From Prosapia bicincta (Eukaryota; Arthropoda; Insecta; Hemiptera; Cercopidae), in contig JBAIZL010000003.1 in NCBI GenBank assembly GCA_036971475.1, positions 85,065,542 to 85,129,541 of the forward strand: 64,000 bases of DNA, in the 5' to 3' direction. Below are positions 1-11,022 of this stretch, piece by piece. Made by a program: the position numbers and the translations under genes. The notes beneath the pieces are model-generated. The model saw only the letters and a program-made list of their open reading frames with translations. It was not told the origin of the DNA and did no database searches. Position 1 is the first letter of the stretch. Every line of letters begins with the position of its first letter.

Positions 1-569
1 ACGACTTGCTACGCCGCGCCGCAGCGTGTCGTATCTGGTGTGCGGCCGGCTAACAATAAGCAAATTTCACTTGAAGAGCGCGTCTGTAATACCGAAGCGT
101 TTGAAGTATTCAAATTTGTTGGGAAATAATTGTCTTTAATTCTACTATAGTTTGTACCCGCACCTCTGAAATATTATTAAACAGTGATTTATTTTTTTAA
201 TATCAATAAAACACGGTTAAAGTTAAAAAAAGCATAAAGAATTTGTTATTAAAGTTACACTGGTATTGTGTGTTTTGTTTTAATATTTTAGTATAAAGTT
301 TACGACTCATGGATTAAGTGTTGTTTAAGACGCCATTTTGAAGTGATAAATTAATAAATAAACTGACGAAACCAACAAACTTAGTCAATCTATTTTACTT
401 TGAAGAGTTGCCCCTTAGACCCCATAGGATTCCAGTTTGAAAACGTTATTTTATATTCTAACTTATCTGCAGTGTTTTGCACTAATACAGACATTATCAA
501 ACTCAGACGTATAAAATTTAAATAGGTAAATTAGGAATTTAGTTCGTAGTCTAGAAATAGAGTTCAGCG
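1..569. other. Unassigned left-edge sequence, GC-rich first 60 bp
   Basis: The first 60 bases are rich in CpG (GCCGCGCCGCAG, GCGGCCGGC) and give way abruptly to AT-rich DNA. This could be the edge of a promoter or first exon lying mostly outside the window, but no open frame or splice signal is convincing. The remainder holds nothing I recognise. Confidence 0.3.
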
Positions 570-725
570 ATAGACCTAACTTCTCTCCTTCTTTCTCTCT
601 TCCCCCTTTCTCTCCATTCCCTTCCTCCACTGTTTACTCACTCTCTCTCTGTCTCTCTTCCTCTCTCTCTCTTTTCTCTTTCCTCCCCCTATCTTTACCT
701 TTCTCCTTCCGTCTTTCCCTTCCTC
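570..725. repeat. Polypyrimidine (CT-rich) tract
   Basis: About 150 bp consist almost only of C and T on the plus strand, mainly CTCT and CCTT runs. It is low-complexity sequence with no coding potential. A similar, longer tract occurs at 29780-30290. Confidence 0.85.
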
Positions 726-1248
726 CATAATTACATACATATGTACATGCATATATTTATATATACATACAGTTGAACGTCTTTATAACGAAATCCTTTA
801 AGTAAGGAATTTTTATTGCATCCCTTGAGATTTTAGGAACTAGTACTATAATATGCCTCTACGTTACGAATTTCGGACTTCTCAATGACGAAATATTTTC
901 TCCAACTGATGAAAAACATGTGTTGTATCCGCAGCTCACAAATAGGTACTTTCAGGAAATTGTTTGTTTTCAGCAAGAAGTGCAGTGAATCAAGAGATTG
1001 TCAGCTAGTAGCCAATATGATTCATCTAACACCGGATACAGTATTGTAGGTCTACTGCTGTTTACTTCCAGCTATCAGTAGACTAAACTTTATTAAAAAA
1101 TGGATTCGAAGAATTCGCCATTTATAGCTACGAATTCTTTCCATTTTCCACCATTGCTGGATTGGGAAGGGACTTCTTCCTCACAATAACCTTGCTAGTT
1201 CAGTTACTCTGTTTCATTCGTGACGTGAGATTGTCGAGCTTTGACAAA

Positions 1249-1419
1249 ATGTCAAAAAGAAGATGTTCAAGTGTTAAAGAAAAAGTGAACGTTATAAAAG
1301 AGGTTGATAAAGATGTAAAGAAGTTAGATGTTTTAAAAACATTCGGTATACCTCAAGAGTTCGCTATCGACTACACCAAGAAATCTGGATCAGATTTTAA
1401 AACAAAACTGTTTCATTGA
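1249..1419 (+). pseudogene. Tigger/CENP-B-type transposase, N-terminal helix-turn-helix remnant
   Basis: From the ATG at 1249 the frame gives MSKRRCSSVKEKVNVIKEVD and continues through a segment ending KTFGIP. This matches the psq-like helix-turn-helix that opens CENP-B and Tigger transposases (pattern KRxxxSxxEKxxxI...VxxxFGIP). The homology fades after about 40 residues and the frame stops at 1417-1419, where a full transposase would run on for several hundred residues with CENP-B-type DNA-binding and DDE domains. An in-frame ATG at 1162 adds 29 residues without Tigger character, so the 1249 start is preferred. It lies inside the Tigger ends at 770 and 2505 and is not expected to be functional. 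Confidence 0.75.
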
Positions 1420-1740
1420 AATGCAAAGTGGAACACAACAAATTACTCATTTTTTCAAGTAAAACTTCAAACACTAGAAACGAATCAAAACGTCATTTTT
1501 ATTAATTTATTCTCTAATTACGACTTGTGTACTGTATATACAGTTTGTGTTGAGTGTGTACTGTATTTAAATGAATAAAGTCAGTTAATAAATTGATGTA
1601 CTGAGTGGCCTTCGATTAAAATGTAGTACTGTAGTTACGAGTTATGCTTCTTGGAAATGAATTACATTAGTAAGTACACTCATTTATTACCATATTTATA
1701 CAATATTCTTCCTTTTTAATCACTTAAATAGTTTATGACT

Positions 1741-2215
1741 ATCCGAACTTTAAATTTAGTAAATTTGTTAAAACTTACTGACAGAACGTTTTCGATCGCT
1801 ATGTGCCGATCTTCATCAGTGTCTTCTGCTTGGAGATGTTGGGGCAAGCGGTTTAAAAGGTAGGTTTTCGATAGTATCAAAGAGTATGTGTGATTTGTAT
1901 TGTGTTTGTTCGTTTAATATGTTTGTACTTTGTGTTTTTGTGTGTCTGTAAATTTCATATTGTTCTAGTGTGTTGAGATGTGGTCGTTTTTTGTTGATGT
2001 GTAGGATTTCTAGGTTATGGTAAATGTCTGTGTATTTGTGTCCTGTTTCTTTTATGTGATTGTAAAATGTTGAGTTGGTGTTTTGTTTGTGTTCCTCGAC
2101 TCTTTGTTTAAAGCTGCGACCTGTTTGTCCAATGTAGAATTTGTTACCTTCGTCGCAGTTCAGTTTGTATACGCCTGGTGCTTGTATTTTTCCATTAACA
2201 TTAGATTATACTCAT
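1741..2215 (-). mobile_element. Penelope-like element (PLE), 5'-truncated 3' end
   Basis: The minus strand carries the C-terminal GIY-YIG endonuclease of a Penelope-like retroelement, a stop codon, and then a 3' tail with the dyad-plus-CGAAAACG motif common at PLE and related ends (1741-1815). The reverse transcriptase is missing. The element interrupts the Tigger copy at 770-2505. Its exact ends are not fixed because no target duplication was identified. Confidence 0.75.
1816..2205 (-). pseudogene. GIY-YIG endonuclease domain of a Penelope-like element
   Basis: An open minus-strand frame without a start codon reads VNGKIQAPGVYKLNCDEGNK and goes on into KFYIGQTGRSFKQRVEEH, the diagnostic YIGQTxRxFxxRxxEH core of PLE GIY-YIG nucleases. 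Cysteine in KLNC and the downstream HIKETGH segment also fit. About 130 residues remain open up to the natural stop at 1816-1818. In intact PLEs this domain follows the reverse transcriptase and nicks the target DNA. Here the upstream part is lost, with a stop at 2206-2208, so the fragment is dead, although the domain itself is surprisingly free of disruptions, suggesting a fairly recent insertion. Confidence 0.85.
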
Positions 2216-2504
2216 CATAATATACAAAGTACGGAGCATACTGTAGGCCTATTTCATACGGAGATTTTCACCTACATATATCTTGAAACACTGTAACTTG
2301 AAACAATATAAAACTTACTCTCATCTTAACTTTGACCTATTACTTTACAAATGCCCGTGATATTATACTCTTTTGTGTTTGTGAATAGACGCGTCATTTT
2401 ATTCTGCAGTAGGATAGGGCGGAGGAGTATTTTTGACAAGACAATACCTCTATTTAACGAATTTTTGATTTGGATTATCGAATTCGTTATATAGAAGTTC
2501 AACT

Positions 2505-2507
<3 letters not shown>

Positions 2508-2567
<60 letters not shown>

Positions 2568-2665
2568 GTGCGTGCGTGTTTTGTATATGTGTGTGTTGTG
2601 TGCGCGCGCGTGCACATGTGCGTGTTCGTGCGCATTAAAACACACACATGCGTGCGCGCACAAAT
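2508..2665. repeat. (TA)n microsatellite followed by GT/GC-rich tract
   Basis: An uninterrupted TA run of about 55 bp (2508-2563) is followed by about 100 bp of GT, CG and CA alternation. It abuts the right end of the Tigger element. Such alternating purine-pyrimidine DNA is prone to slippage and to Z-DNA or cruciform extrusion. Confidence 0.95.
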
Positions 2666-3082
2666 AGACGATAGAAGAAGCAACATAACTTTAAGCATTT
2701 TTAGTTGCTTTTCTTGATGACCGTTTGTGTAGTGGTATTAGCATACTTATCTAAGTTTTAATGCGTAACTATTCATTATGAAAGAATAATTATTGTAATG
2801 TGTAAGTAAAAGTACGTCTATCATAGCTTTCACTAATATGAATGAGATATAAATAGCCTTTACGATAACAATGTAGCTAATTATATATTCCGTTTTAATG
2901 TGTACACCTAATAGCGTTATGGATCACAGATAATTTGGTTTTGTAGATATGCATTCATTTACATAGTTTTATTAGTTCTACTAAGAGATAGTGTTTACAT
3001 TTAGGAAGACTTGCCAGTATTTTAATTGTCTATTAACGAATTTCTTTTTTTTTAACAATAATTTATTCTAGAATATGTTAAA
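2666..3082. other. Unassigned AT-rich spacer
   Basis: I see no coding frame, RNA gene or repeat structure here. Confidence 0.5.
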
Positions 3083-4155
3083 GCGACTCGCTCCACTCAC
3101 GCAGGTAGCGTTAACCATCGTCCAATTCAAGATGTGCAGGTAATACAGGGACTCGCTTCCTTATCCAGCTGGCCTTAAGCATCGTCCAGTCAGAGGTAGG
3201 GAGGATCTAGAGAGACTCGCTCCACTTATCCAGCTGGCCTTAAGCCTCGTCCAGTCAGAGGTGGGGAGGATCTAGAGAGACTCACTCCACTTATCCAGTT
3301 GGCCTTAAATATCGCCCAGTCAGAGGTGGGTAGGTTCTAGAGAGACTCGCTTCCTTATCCAGCTGGTCTTAAGCATCGTCCAGTCAGAGGTAGGGAGGAT
3401 CTAGAGAGACTCACTCCACTTATCCAGTTGGCCTTAAACATCGCTTAGTCAGAGGTGGGTAGGTTCTAGAGAGACTCGCTTCCTTATCCAGCTGGTCTTA
3501 AGCATCGTCCAGTCAGAGGTGGGGAGGATCTAGAGAGACTCACTCCACTTATCTAGTTGGCCTTAAACATCGCCCAGTCAGAGGTGGGTAGGTTCTAGAG
3601 AGACTCGCTTCCTTATCCAGCTGGTCTTAAGCATCGTCCAGTCAGAGGTAGGGAGGATCTAGAGAGACTCACTCCACTTATCCAGTTGGCCTTAAACATC
3701 GCCCAGTCAGAGGTGGGTAGGTTCTAGAGAGACTCACTCCACTTATCCAGTTGGCCTTAAGCATCGTCCAGTCAGAGGTAGGGAGGATCTAGAGAGACTC
3801 ACTCCACTTATCCAGTTGGCCTTAAACATCGCCCAGTCAGAGGTGGGTAGGTTCTAGAGATACTAGCTCCATTTATCCAACTGGCCTTCAGCATCCTCCA
3901 ATCAGAGATTGGTAGGTTAAAGGGACTCGCTCCACTTATCCAGCTGGGCTTAAACATCTTCCAGTCAGAGGTGGGTAGGTTCTAAAGGGACTTGCTCCAT
4001 TTATTCATCTGGCCTTGAGCATCTTCCAGTAAGAGGTGGTTAGGTCCTAATCGGACTCGCTCCATTTATCCATCTGGCCTTAAGCATCCTCCAGTCAGAG
4101 GTTTGTTGGTTCTAGTGGGACTCGCTCCATTTATCTACCTGGTCTTAAGGATCCC
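3083..4155. repeat. 65-bp minisatellite, about 16 copies
   Basis: Tandem units begin GACTCGCTCCACTTATCCAG and contain GGCCTTAAGCATCGTCCAGTC and GAGGTGGG(T/G)AGG. Spacing is 65 bp for most units and about 63 bp for a variant with CGCTTCC in place of CGCTCCAC. The two variants partly alternate in the middle of the array. The outer units (before 3200 and after 3850) are more diverged, the usual pattern for homogenisation by unequal exchange. No coding role. Confidence 0.95.
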
Positions 4156-4330
4156 TTCAATCATAATAATTTGAAAATGTAAAAACCATGAAATTTTATC
4201 AATCACTTTTTCACTGAATTTGGAAGCTCACGAGTTTGACTATGTGCCGTGGTAAAAACAAGGCTTTTTCAGTGTATTTACGAAGAACACCATTCCGCCA
4301 AAACAAGTCGCAAAATAATCTAACGTTTAT

Positions 4331-4505
4331 CAACCTAACCTAAGGTAAGCTAACCTAACCTAACTTCATCTAAGCTAACATAACCTAATTATAAAGTAAC
4401 CTACCCTAGCAAAATCTAACTTAACCTATACTAACCTAAGTTAACTTAATCTAAAATAACCTTACTTAATCTTAAGTAAGCTAACCTAGCTTAACCTAAC
4501 TTCAT
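4331..4505. repeat. Degenerate interstitial AACCT (TTAGG-type) telomere-like repeats
   Basis: Pentamers AACCT recur, e.g. CAACCTAACCTAAGG and GCTAACCTAACCTAAC, mixed with diverged relatives (AGCTA, AACTT). AACCT is the complement-strand form of the insect telomere repeat TTAGG. The tract is imperfect and only 175 bp long, so it is a fossil or an independently arisen simple repeat, not an active telomere. Confidence 0.55.
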
Positions 4506-5336
4506 CCAACTGTTCTGACGGTGTTTGCTGCATTTTGCTACTTGAACTTTGGAAACAATAGGTCTCCTTTACAAGATCGATTCGCTTGTTACATGTAAAT
4601 GTCAGGCAATTTAACATTATTTGTAACACAAGGCGAGTTGCCTAGAGAAAATATTTGTCAACGTGAAGAAAAATGTGAGGTAGTATGTTAAAAAGTGATT
4701 TTTCTCCGCTGGGAGTTATATACAACAGGTTATTTATTCCTTTTAAAGATTCCTCTTTCGTAATTCAACATCAGGGATGTAGGCTATATGTTCCAGGATT
4801 TTGCTGGCCATTACGTTTGCATAAATCCAGTATCATAGTCTGTATGATGTAACCTGTTTTCTAAATCTCTCCGCTACCCGAAGCTGGTCCTTATAGTCCC
4901 TTACTATTAGCAACTGCCCAAATCTGTTTTCTAACGAGTCACGAACTAACATCCCCAGTAAGTATACCAACTTTTATACCCTAATCATAATTGCCTAACT
5001 TCCATAAAGTATTTAATATTTCTATTAACAATTAATTTAAAATATTGTTATGCTAAACCTTTATTGGGCTATACACGGGTTACGGGCTGTATGTACGGCC
5101 CTGGTCTGTGTACTACGACTCTCGATTTCCTCCCGCTTCAGACTGTGCTAACTTTGCACCCAACGTTAGCAAAACGTATATAGCTGTATGTTTTGAAATT
5201 CCGAGCGAAACATTTAAGATTTTGAAATTCCTGTTATGAAAATTATCTCACGGAATTTTTTTCTGTTTTATTTTACTCAAGACAGGAGGGAGGCATGATA
5301 ATAGTACACGACAATAACAACAGTCACACTTAAATA
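4506..5336. other. Unassigned sequence
   Basis: Mixed-composition DNA with a slightly GC-richer patch at 5060-5170. No recognisable gene, open frame or repeat. Confidence 0.4.

Positions 5337-5392
<56 letters not shown>
5337..5392. repeat. (TA)n microsatellite
   Basis: About 55 bp of TA repeats directly abut the left arm of the 5393-5712 palindrome. The same arrangement, TA repeat next to a foldback, recurs at 23741 and 42343. Confidence 0.95.
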
Positions 5393-5396
<4 letters not shown>

Positions 5397-5712
5397 GTTA
5401 ACATATTACTATTGTAAGTAATTTTATCCACCATTAAGTGCAATGATTTTACCTTGAGTGATGAGGCGCCTTTCGGTCACTTGATCATTGTCGAATCACT
5501 GATTACTTTTTCTCCAACACATACAATATAAAAAATGGATACGAATTAATTAATAAAATAAAAAACATAAAAACAAACAGCAAAAAAAGGGAGAAAAAGT
5601 AATCAGTGATTTGACAATGATCAAGTGACCGAAAGGCGCATCATCACTCAAGGTAAAATCAATGCACTTAATGGTGGATAAAATTACTTACAATAGTAAT
5701 ATGTTAACTTCA
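5393..5712. repeat. Large palindrome, two 123-bp arms
   Basis: The left arm (5393-5515) and right arm (5589-5712) are near-perfect reverse complements around a 73-bp loop. The left starts TGAAGTTAACATATTAC and the right ends GTAATATGTTAACTTCA. Both arms include GTGACCGAAAGGCGC (or its complement), resembling the tail motif of Penelope-type 3' ends, so this is probably two element ends joined head to head. The element family is inferred, not proven. Confidence 0.9.
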
Positions 5713-6820
5713 TAAAGTCAGTGCAACGGAAACACAATGGATAACGTAATATATATATATACGAGAATGTAACATATGTAATATTACTTGGAACGTATAT
5801 AATATACAAGTGCCTTTAAAACGGTTAGAATTACAAGAAAAACAATGTTTGCAAAAAAGCATTGATTCTTCCCCCCTCTTTCCCGCTCGCCATCACTTGC
5901 CCCTCGAAGGTCAGAACGGAACATCTAGTGTGCCAGTTATACCTGACTAATTAAACAGCTGCGAGCGGCCGCGAGTGATAAGGCACGTCCGGGCCAGCTC
6001 AGATAGTCATTTGGTACAGAAGACAGGTTACAGACTAAAATCCTTTAGCTACGACCTCCCCCAGAAGGAGTCTCACAAGATACCTTGTGCATGCATTTCT
6101 ATTACTCACAATCCTTTCCAGTCCTGCCTATAAGAGCCAAATTGACTTATCGTATTAAACCACAAAAATATTAGTAAATTCTTTGAAAGCAATTATTTAC
6201 AAACTTTAGTTTTCATATGGAATATTTTTCATTTTTTAAAAAATTCTTTGAGCTTCTGAGTTAATTTTTTTAATTATATAGACAAATACAAAATAACTTA
6301 GTAATAAATAATTCAAAATAGTAAACTATGGGCGTATTGGCGTTTTATTATTTTCGAAATAGCTAGAAGGTTATAAAATATTAAAATTACTATTAGATAA
6401 ATAAATTATGTAGGTCGGAAATTTCCATTTTTCTCTTTGTTACCCTATAATTATCGAAGTCGATCCGTTCGCACGTGTGTGATATAATCTACTATGTATT
6501 AATAAACACGTTTGAAATCTGCGTTTTAAAATACCTACCTGCTTGTGTTTTTGTAGTGTTCGATTCACTGTAAACTTGGTTAAACTTTGGTCACTGTTGA
6601 ATGTTGTTTTGGAAATCGATAGAGGCTTTTGGTCTGTGAAAATATTCGGTGTTTTTTTATCGCTTACAAAGAAGCAATAAGCTTCCTGTCCTTGTATTCG
6701 TATATATAAGTTATATTCATTCCTGTATGGATAAAAATAAGGTGTTTTCAAATAACCATACAACACATTAAAATCAAACGTTTAGCAACGAGAACAACAC
6801 ATATTGAGGTGAGGGGATGT
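5713..6820. other. Unassigned sequence with GC-rich patch at 5875-6110
   Basis: The patch 5875-6110 includes GAGCGGCCGCGAG and CACGTCCGGGCCAGC and stands out from the AT-rich flanks; it might be a regulatory region or unique exon, but no frame or splice pair convinces. A 108-residue minus-strand frame at 6440-6766 has no recognisable motif. Confidence 0.3.
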
Positions 6821-6969
6821 TTTAGTTTCTTGCTGCTTTAGTTTCTTGCTGTTTTAGTTTCTTGCTGTTTAGTCTCTTGCCGTTTAGGGACTTGCTGTTT
6901 TAGTTGCTTGCTGCTTTAGTTTCTTGCTGCTTTGGTTTCTTGTTGCTTTAGTTTTTTTGCTGTTTTAGT
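6821..6969. repeat. 16-bp minisatellite
   Basis: About nine units of TTTCTTGCTGCTTTAG and close variants in tandem. No coding meaning. Confidence 0.9.
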
Positions 6970-8095
6970 TAATAATACAAAAATAATATTTTTTTTGGAT
7001 ATTTGAAAAACTGATATTATGTCGGAAAACGTGTCGCTTGTTCGTTCCTGCCTGATTACGCGATGCTGAGAGTTTCAGAGGAATAATGTCAAACCGCTTT
7101 GATTTCGTGATTCATTTGGCATTTGTAGCCAAGCATCGCCTAAAGCCGTCAGGACGAAATATAACGTCATCAGTGATTAGTTGGCATCATCGATACATAA
7201 AATCAATGTCCAACAAATTACAAAATGCCGTCACTGGTTCTTTTAAAAATGACTGAATGTTTTGTTTTCAACCTAAACCAACATGATAACGGAAAATAGA
7301 ATAAATGTCAGAAACAAAATTTCCATATTTTCGTACACTAAATTAGAAATAGAGTTTATGAAAATTATCGCCCTGGAAGTTTGCCAAATTTGGTTTGATT
7401 AAATGTATTTAGACCATTCGCTCACTTGAAGGTCTGGGTCTTGTTTTTCATATTTTTCTTGAATTTAACGAATTTTTAAGAGAATTTCATCAACGACAAC
7501 TTTACGATTTTAATTATTCCCATCAAGGCCGATCCAAGTGTAACAAGGTGAGTGTGAACATATTGGCTAAAGAGCCAAGTAAAGAGAAGTAAAGACTTCT
7601 TCAGGCATATTCCTATTTCGGTTCCTTTCTTGTTTATAGTCTAAGAATGTCAATGTTGACTTGACGTCTTATTTTTTGCAGATCAAAACGTTATCTGCGT
7701 ATTTGAGGGAAAGGGGTTTCCTACATTGTCAGGGCGTTTCCGGCCAAATAATTCTGAAGTTTTACGTATTTCCCGCAACTTTAACGGTAAGATTTAGAAT
7801 TGATTTGAGTACAACACAAATCTCACAAATAAGATAAAATTAATCCAACGTAGATTAAACGTCAAATATTTTCAAGCTGATTGTTTTTATAACTAAGAAC
7901 AAACAAAACAAAAACACACACGATTTTAACGAAAGTCTTGCAATAGAAAGTTTTGAAGTAACAACGATCTGCATCGGACATGACTGATAAGAAGTTACAT
8001 CAGCCTGATGCTTAAGATGCAATATGACAGCGCTGCATTGTTTAGGTAGGTTTTTAAATATTAATTCAAAATATGCATAATGCATTAATCATTCT
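6970..8095. other. Unassigned AT-rich sequence
   Basis: No gene, RNA gene or repeat recognised. Open frames here are short and lack motifs. Confidence 0.4.
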
Positions 8096-8545
8096 GCATA
8101 CTCTTGTCTTGAGTACTAGCTCCAAAACCTTTCTCTGGCACTCTTGTTCAAACTGCTAGCTAAAGGACCTTTCTCTGGCACTCTTGTTCAGACTACTAGC
8201 TAAAGAACCTTCCTCTGGCACTCTTGTTCAGACTACTAGCTAAAGAACTTTCCTCTGGCACTCTTGTTCAGACTACTAGCTAAAGAACCTTTCTCTGGCA
8301 CTCTTGTTCAGACTACTAGCTAAAGAACCTTCCTCTGGCACTCTTATTCAGACTACTAGCTAAAGAACCTTCCTCTGGCACTCTTGTTCAGACTACTAGC
8401 TAAAGAACCTTCCTCTGGCACTCTTGTTCAGACTACTAGCTAAAGAACCTTCCTCTGGCACTCTTGTTCAGACTACTAGCTAAAGAACCTTTCTCTGGCA
8501 CTCTTGTTCAAACTACTAGCTAAAGAACCTTTCTCTGCACACTTT
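8096..8545. repeat. 40-bp minisatellite, about 11 copies
   Basis: Units run CTCTTGTTCAGACTACTAGC then TAAAGAACCTTCCTCTGGCA, exactly 40 bp apart. The central units are nearly identical and the first and last diverged. The 85-residue frame at 8504-8761 starts in this array and is an artefact. Confidence 0.95.
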
Positions 8546-10402
8546 GATCCTACCTACTACCACCAGAAGATTTCTTCGTACGCTTTTGTCCTACTACTAT
8601 CACCAGAACCTTTCTCTGTACACTTTGGTTCTAACTACATTTCTAATTCCATAGCTACAGGTATTCTAAATTTAAAGGTTATCTTATATTTCCACGTATT
8701 TTCTTATGATATTTTTACAACTTGTATATATGAAACAACAACTCTGTATGTCTCACTTTAAGACGTTGACATTTAGGACGTTTTTACACTTTTCAACACT
8801 TCTCCCGTAAGATAACTATGCCCACTGATATTCGTACAAATTACTTCGTACGCATAATACACGTATTGCATTAGTAACCAATTCTTTCGGTTTATCTCTG
8901 TTTTGGAGACAAAGGTTGTAATATGTTTTAATTAATCTACCTAAACTTCTTCCCTAAACTCGTTCACCTTTTGCTTCATTTTCGCTTTAAATGCTTATGA
9001 GCGCTTTAAAGAATTTAGTAAACGCATATTTTCCATGATCACAGAGGCTTGGCGCGATTCCAAGACTTAGGATTCGGAATGTCTCTTTTTATCATTGTTA
9101 ATGTCTGTTTTGGCCCATAAAACCTAACCTCTCTGGAACTGCAAAACTTGCATTTGTCTTAATTTGTCTTTCAAGTATTGAGAAGCAAAGCCTGTTTGTT
9201 TATTAATAAGGAGTTTTATGTGTAATAGTTTTTTGTTGTTGTTATTGCTCTTGGTTGAGATTTTATCACTCAAAACAGTTTATTGTATTTTTAAGAATAT
9301 ATTTTTATTTTGTATTTTTTTATTTTGATTTAAATGTAATTATTTTTTAGGTTTGTTTAATACCTGGTGCAATAATAATAATACAAAATTATAAACACAT
9401 ACAAAAACAATAAATTATTAAATATTTACAAGTAAAAACTCTAATCAGTTTTGGTGAAATATGTTAACGGAAAAGAGCAGAATTTGTATGGGTTGCGCAT
9501 ATGCTGGTGTTGCAGTTTGAAGGCCAATGTATTGCTTTAAAGGGTAATGCACCAAACTGTAGTAGGCCTACCCGTACCCCGTGAGAGAATCGAAAAAATA
9601 TTACAAAGTAGGCATCCACATAGGAAGGGGTAGCAACCTGCTACTAGCCATGCTACAAACATCAGATAACTTGTACTGCATACCCGTAAACTTCAGCCGT
9701 TTATATAGATGTTACTATTAGGTTTTAGCGTAAGAAGACTGCAGTATGATGGGTGCATGTGGTAGTCGCGTGTATTTAGAAATAGACGAGTTTATTGGGT
9801 CGTCAAGCTGTGGTTAACGGTCATGAGTATGGTAGTATGTGGCAATGGAAATCGTATTACCTAATGCAATCCTTAAAAACTGCCGCCAAAGATGTTATGT
9901 ACCTCTACGTCTTTTTAAAACGTTTTTCTCTTACACTTAGGAAGCTCCACAAACGCGCCGTCATTCCTGGTACACGCTCCTGATTCTGCCTGAGATCTTG
10001 AGTAATATCCATGTGATTCGACAGGTTGAAACGTGGACAGTATATATCTACTATCGGGTCAACAAGTGTTGATACTCTAGTTTAAGCTTTTACTACAAGG
10101 CAACCGATATATTTATAACAAAACAAGATGCACCAAAATTTCATAAATTTAACTTTGCGTCTATTAATGTAAACTTAATTTTTTTTGCGGTTTAAACTTT
10201 GTCTTTCAACTAGTAGTCCCTCGTCCCTAAACCCCCTCACCTAAAAATATGTGCTATTTTTGGGAATAAACTAAAGTCCTACTAAAGAATCCAACCTCAA
10301 ACTCATAACAACTGACTTAAGCAACACTGATCCTCCAAGGAAAGAATTTTGGAAGATGAATAAACTGTGAATATACTGATAGTTCAGCAGAAATACCACA
10401 CG
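8546..10402. other. Unassigned AT-rich sequence
   Basis: After decayed copies of the 40-bp unit (to about 8640) I see no gene or organised repeat. A 62-residue frame at 9795-9983 has no family signature. Confidence 0.4.
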
Positions 10403-10783
10403 CATGGGCGCCCATCTGGAAGTTTGTAGGGGTGCAGGACGTGGAGGCATTGAGTACTAAGTAATTAAGCAGCTAAAAATTCAATATTTAACCTTGTTTA
10501 ACCTGTTGCTACTTTTAAAGTAGCACTGTATTTAATGTAGGCCTATAGAAAATAAACGCATTAAACTAATTACTCCTACTTTTTAATGAAAAAACAAATA
10601 TATGTAGAAACTGTAGGAAAACATATTATTTTTATATAAATATTTTAGTCCTACAATTGACCAATTTTTAAAAAAGCTTTTGAAAAAAATCCATTAGTCT
10701 ACATATGACGCTTGGATATTAATTTTGTTTTTTAAATATTAGGGTGAGCTAGGCCATTTTACCGACGGCTATGGGCGCCCAAG
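10403..10783. mobile_element. Short hAT-like non-autonomous element (MITE)
   Basis: The left end CATGGGCGCCCATC and the inverse of the right end CTTGGGCGCCCATA form imperfect inverted termini. The flanking 8-mers ACCACACG and GCCACAGG agree at six of eight positions, which fits a decayed 8-bp hAT target duplication. The 381-bp interior has no coding content. Because GGGCGCCC is itself palindromic, part of the terminal match is automatic, so confidence is moderate. Confidence 0.5.
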
Positions 10784-11022
10784 GCCACAGGTCTACTAAT
10801 TCCAGCAGATAACACAATGCGAAAAGGTATGAGGAATGAAACCATTGGAAACGAATGTGCGCGTGCATAGGAATTTGCGAAAGGAATAACCCGTGTTTAT
10901 GTTGCAAAACACTATTAAATTCTTGTATTATTTATTTGAGATGCATTTGTAGTTGAGCTCGATAATGAACGCTATTTATAATATACGTGCGAAATGATGT
11001 TTGCATACTATTACTGTATAGA

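Larger units (their letters stand above)
770..2505 (+). mobile_element. pogo/Tigger DNA transposon, internally deleted, with nested insertion
   Basis: The left end reads CAGTTGAACGTCTTTATAAC directly after a TA (768-769). The right end carries the inverted partner, ending in GTTCAACTG at 2505, with ATAACGAA-like subterminal motifs on both sides as usual for Tigger elements. Inside is the N-terminal DNA-binding part of a CENP-B/Tigger transposase (1249-1416). The DDE catalytic domain is absent. A Penelope-like fragment on the minus strand (about 1741-2215) sits inside, so the Tigger copy is the older of the two. The expected right-hand TA is offset by one base (CTG then GTA), probably through later mutation in the adjoining TA microsatellite. 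Assignment to pogo/Tigger is well supported; autonomy is excluded. Confidence 0.8.

Noticed and set aside
3083..4155. Possible CRISPR-like array
   Set aside because: The units are contiguous 65-bp repeats without unique spacers, in a eukaryotic context with no cas genes. The same applies to the other arrays.
6440..6766. 108-residue minus-strand frame
   Set aside because: No motif, AT-rich codon use like the flanks, and no splice or promoter context; likely a chance open frame.
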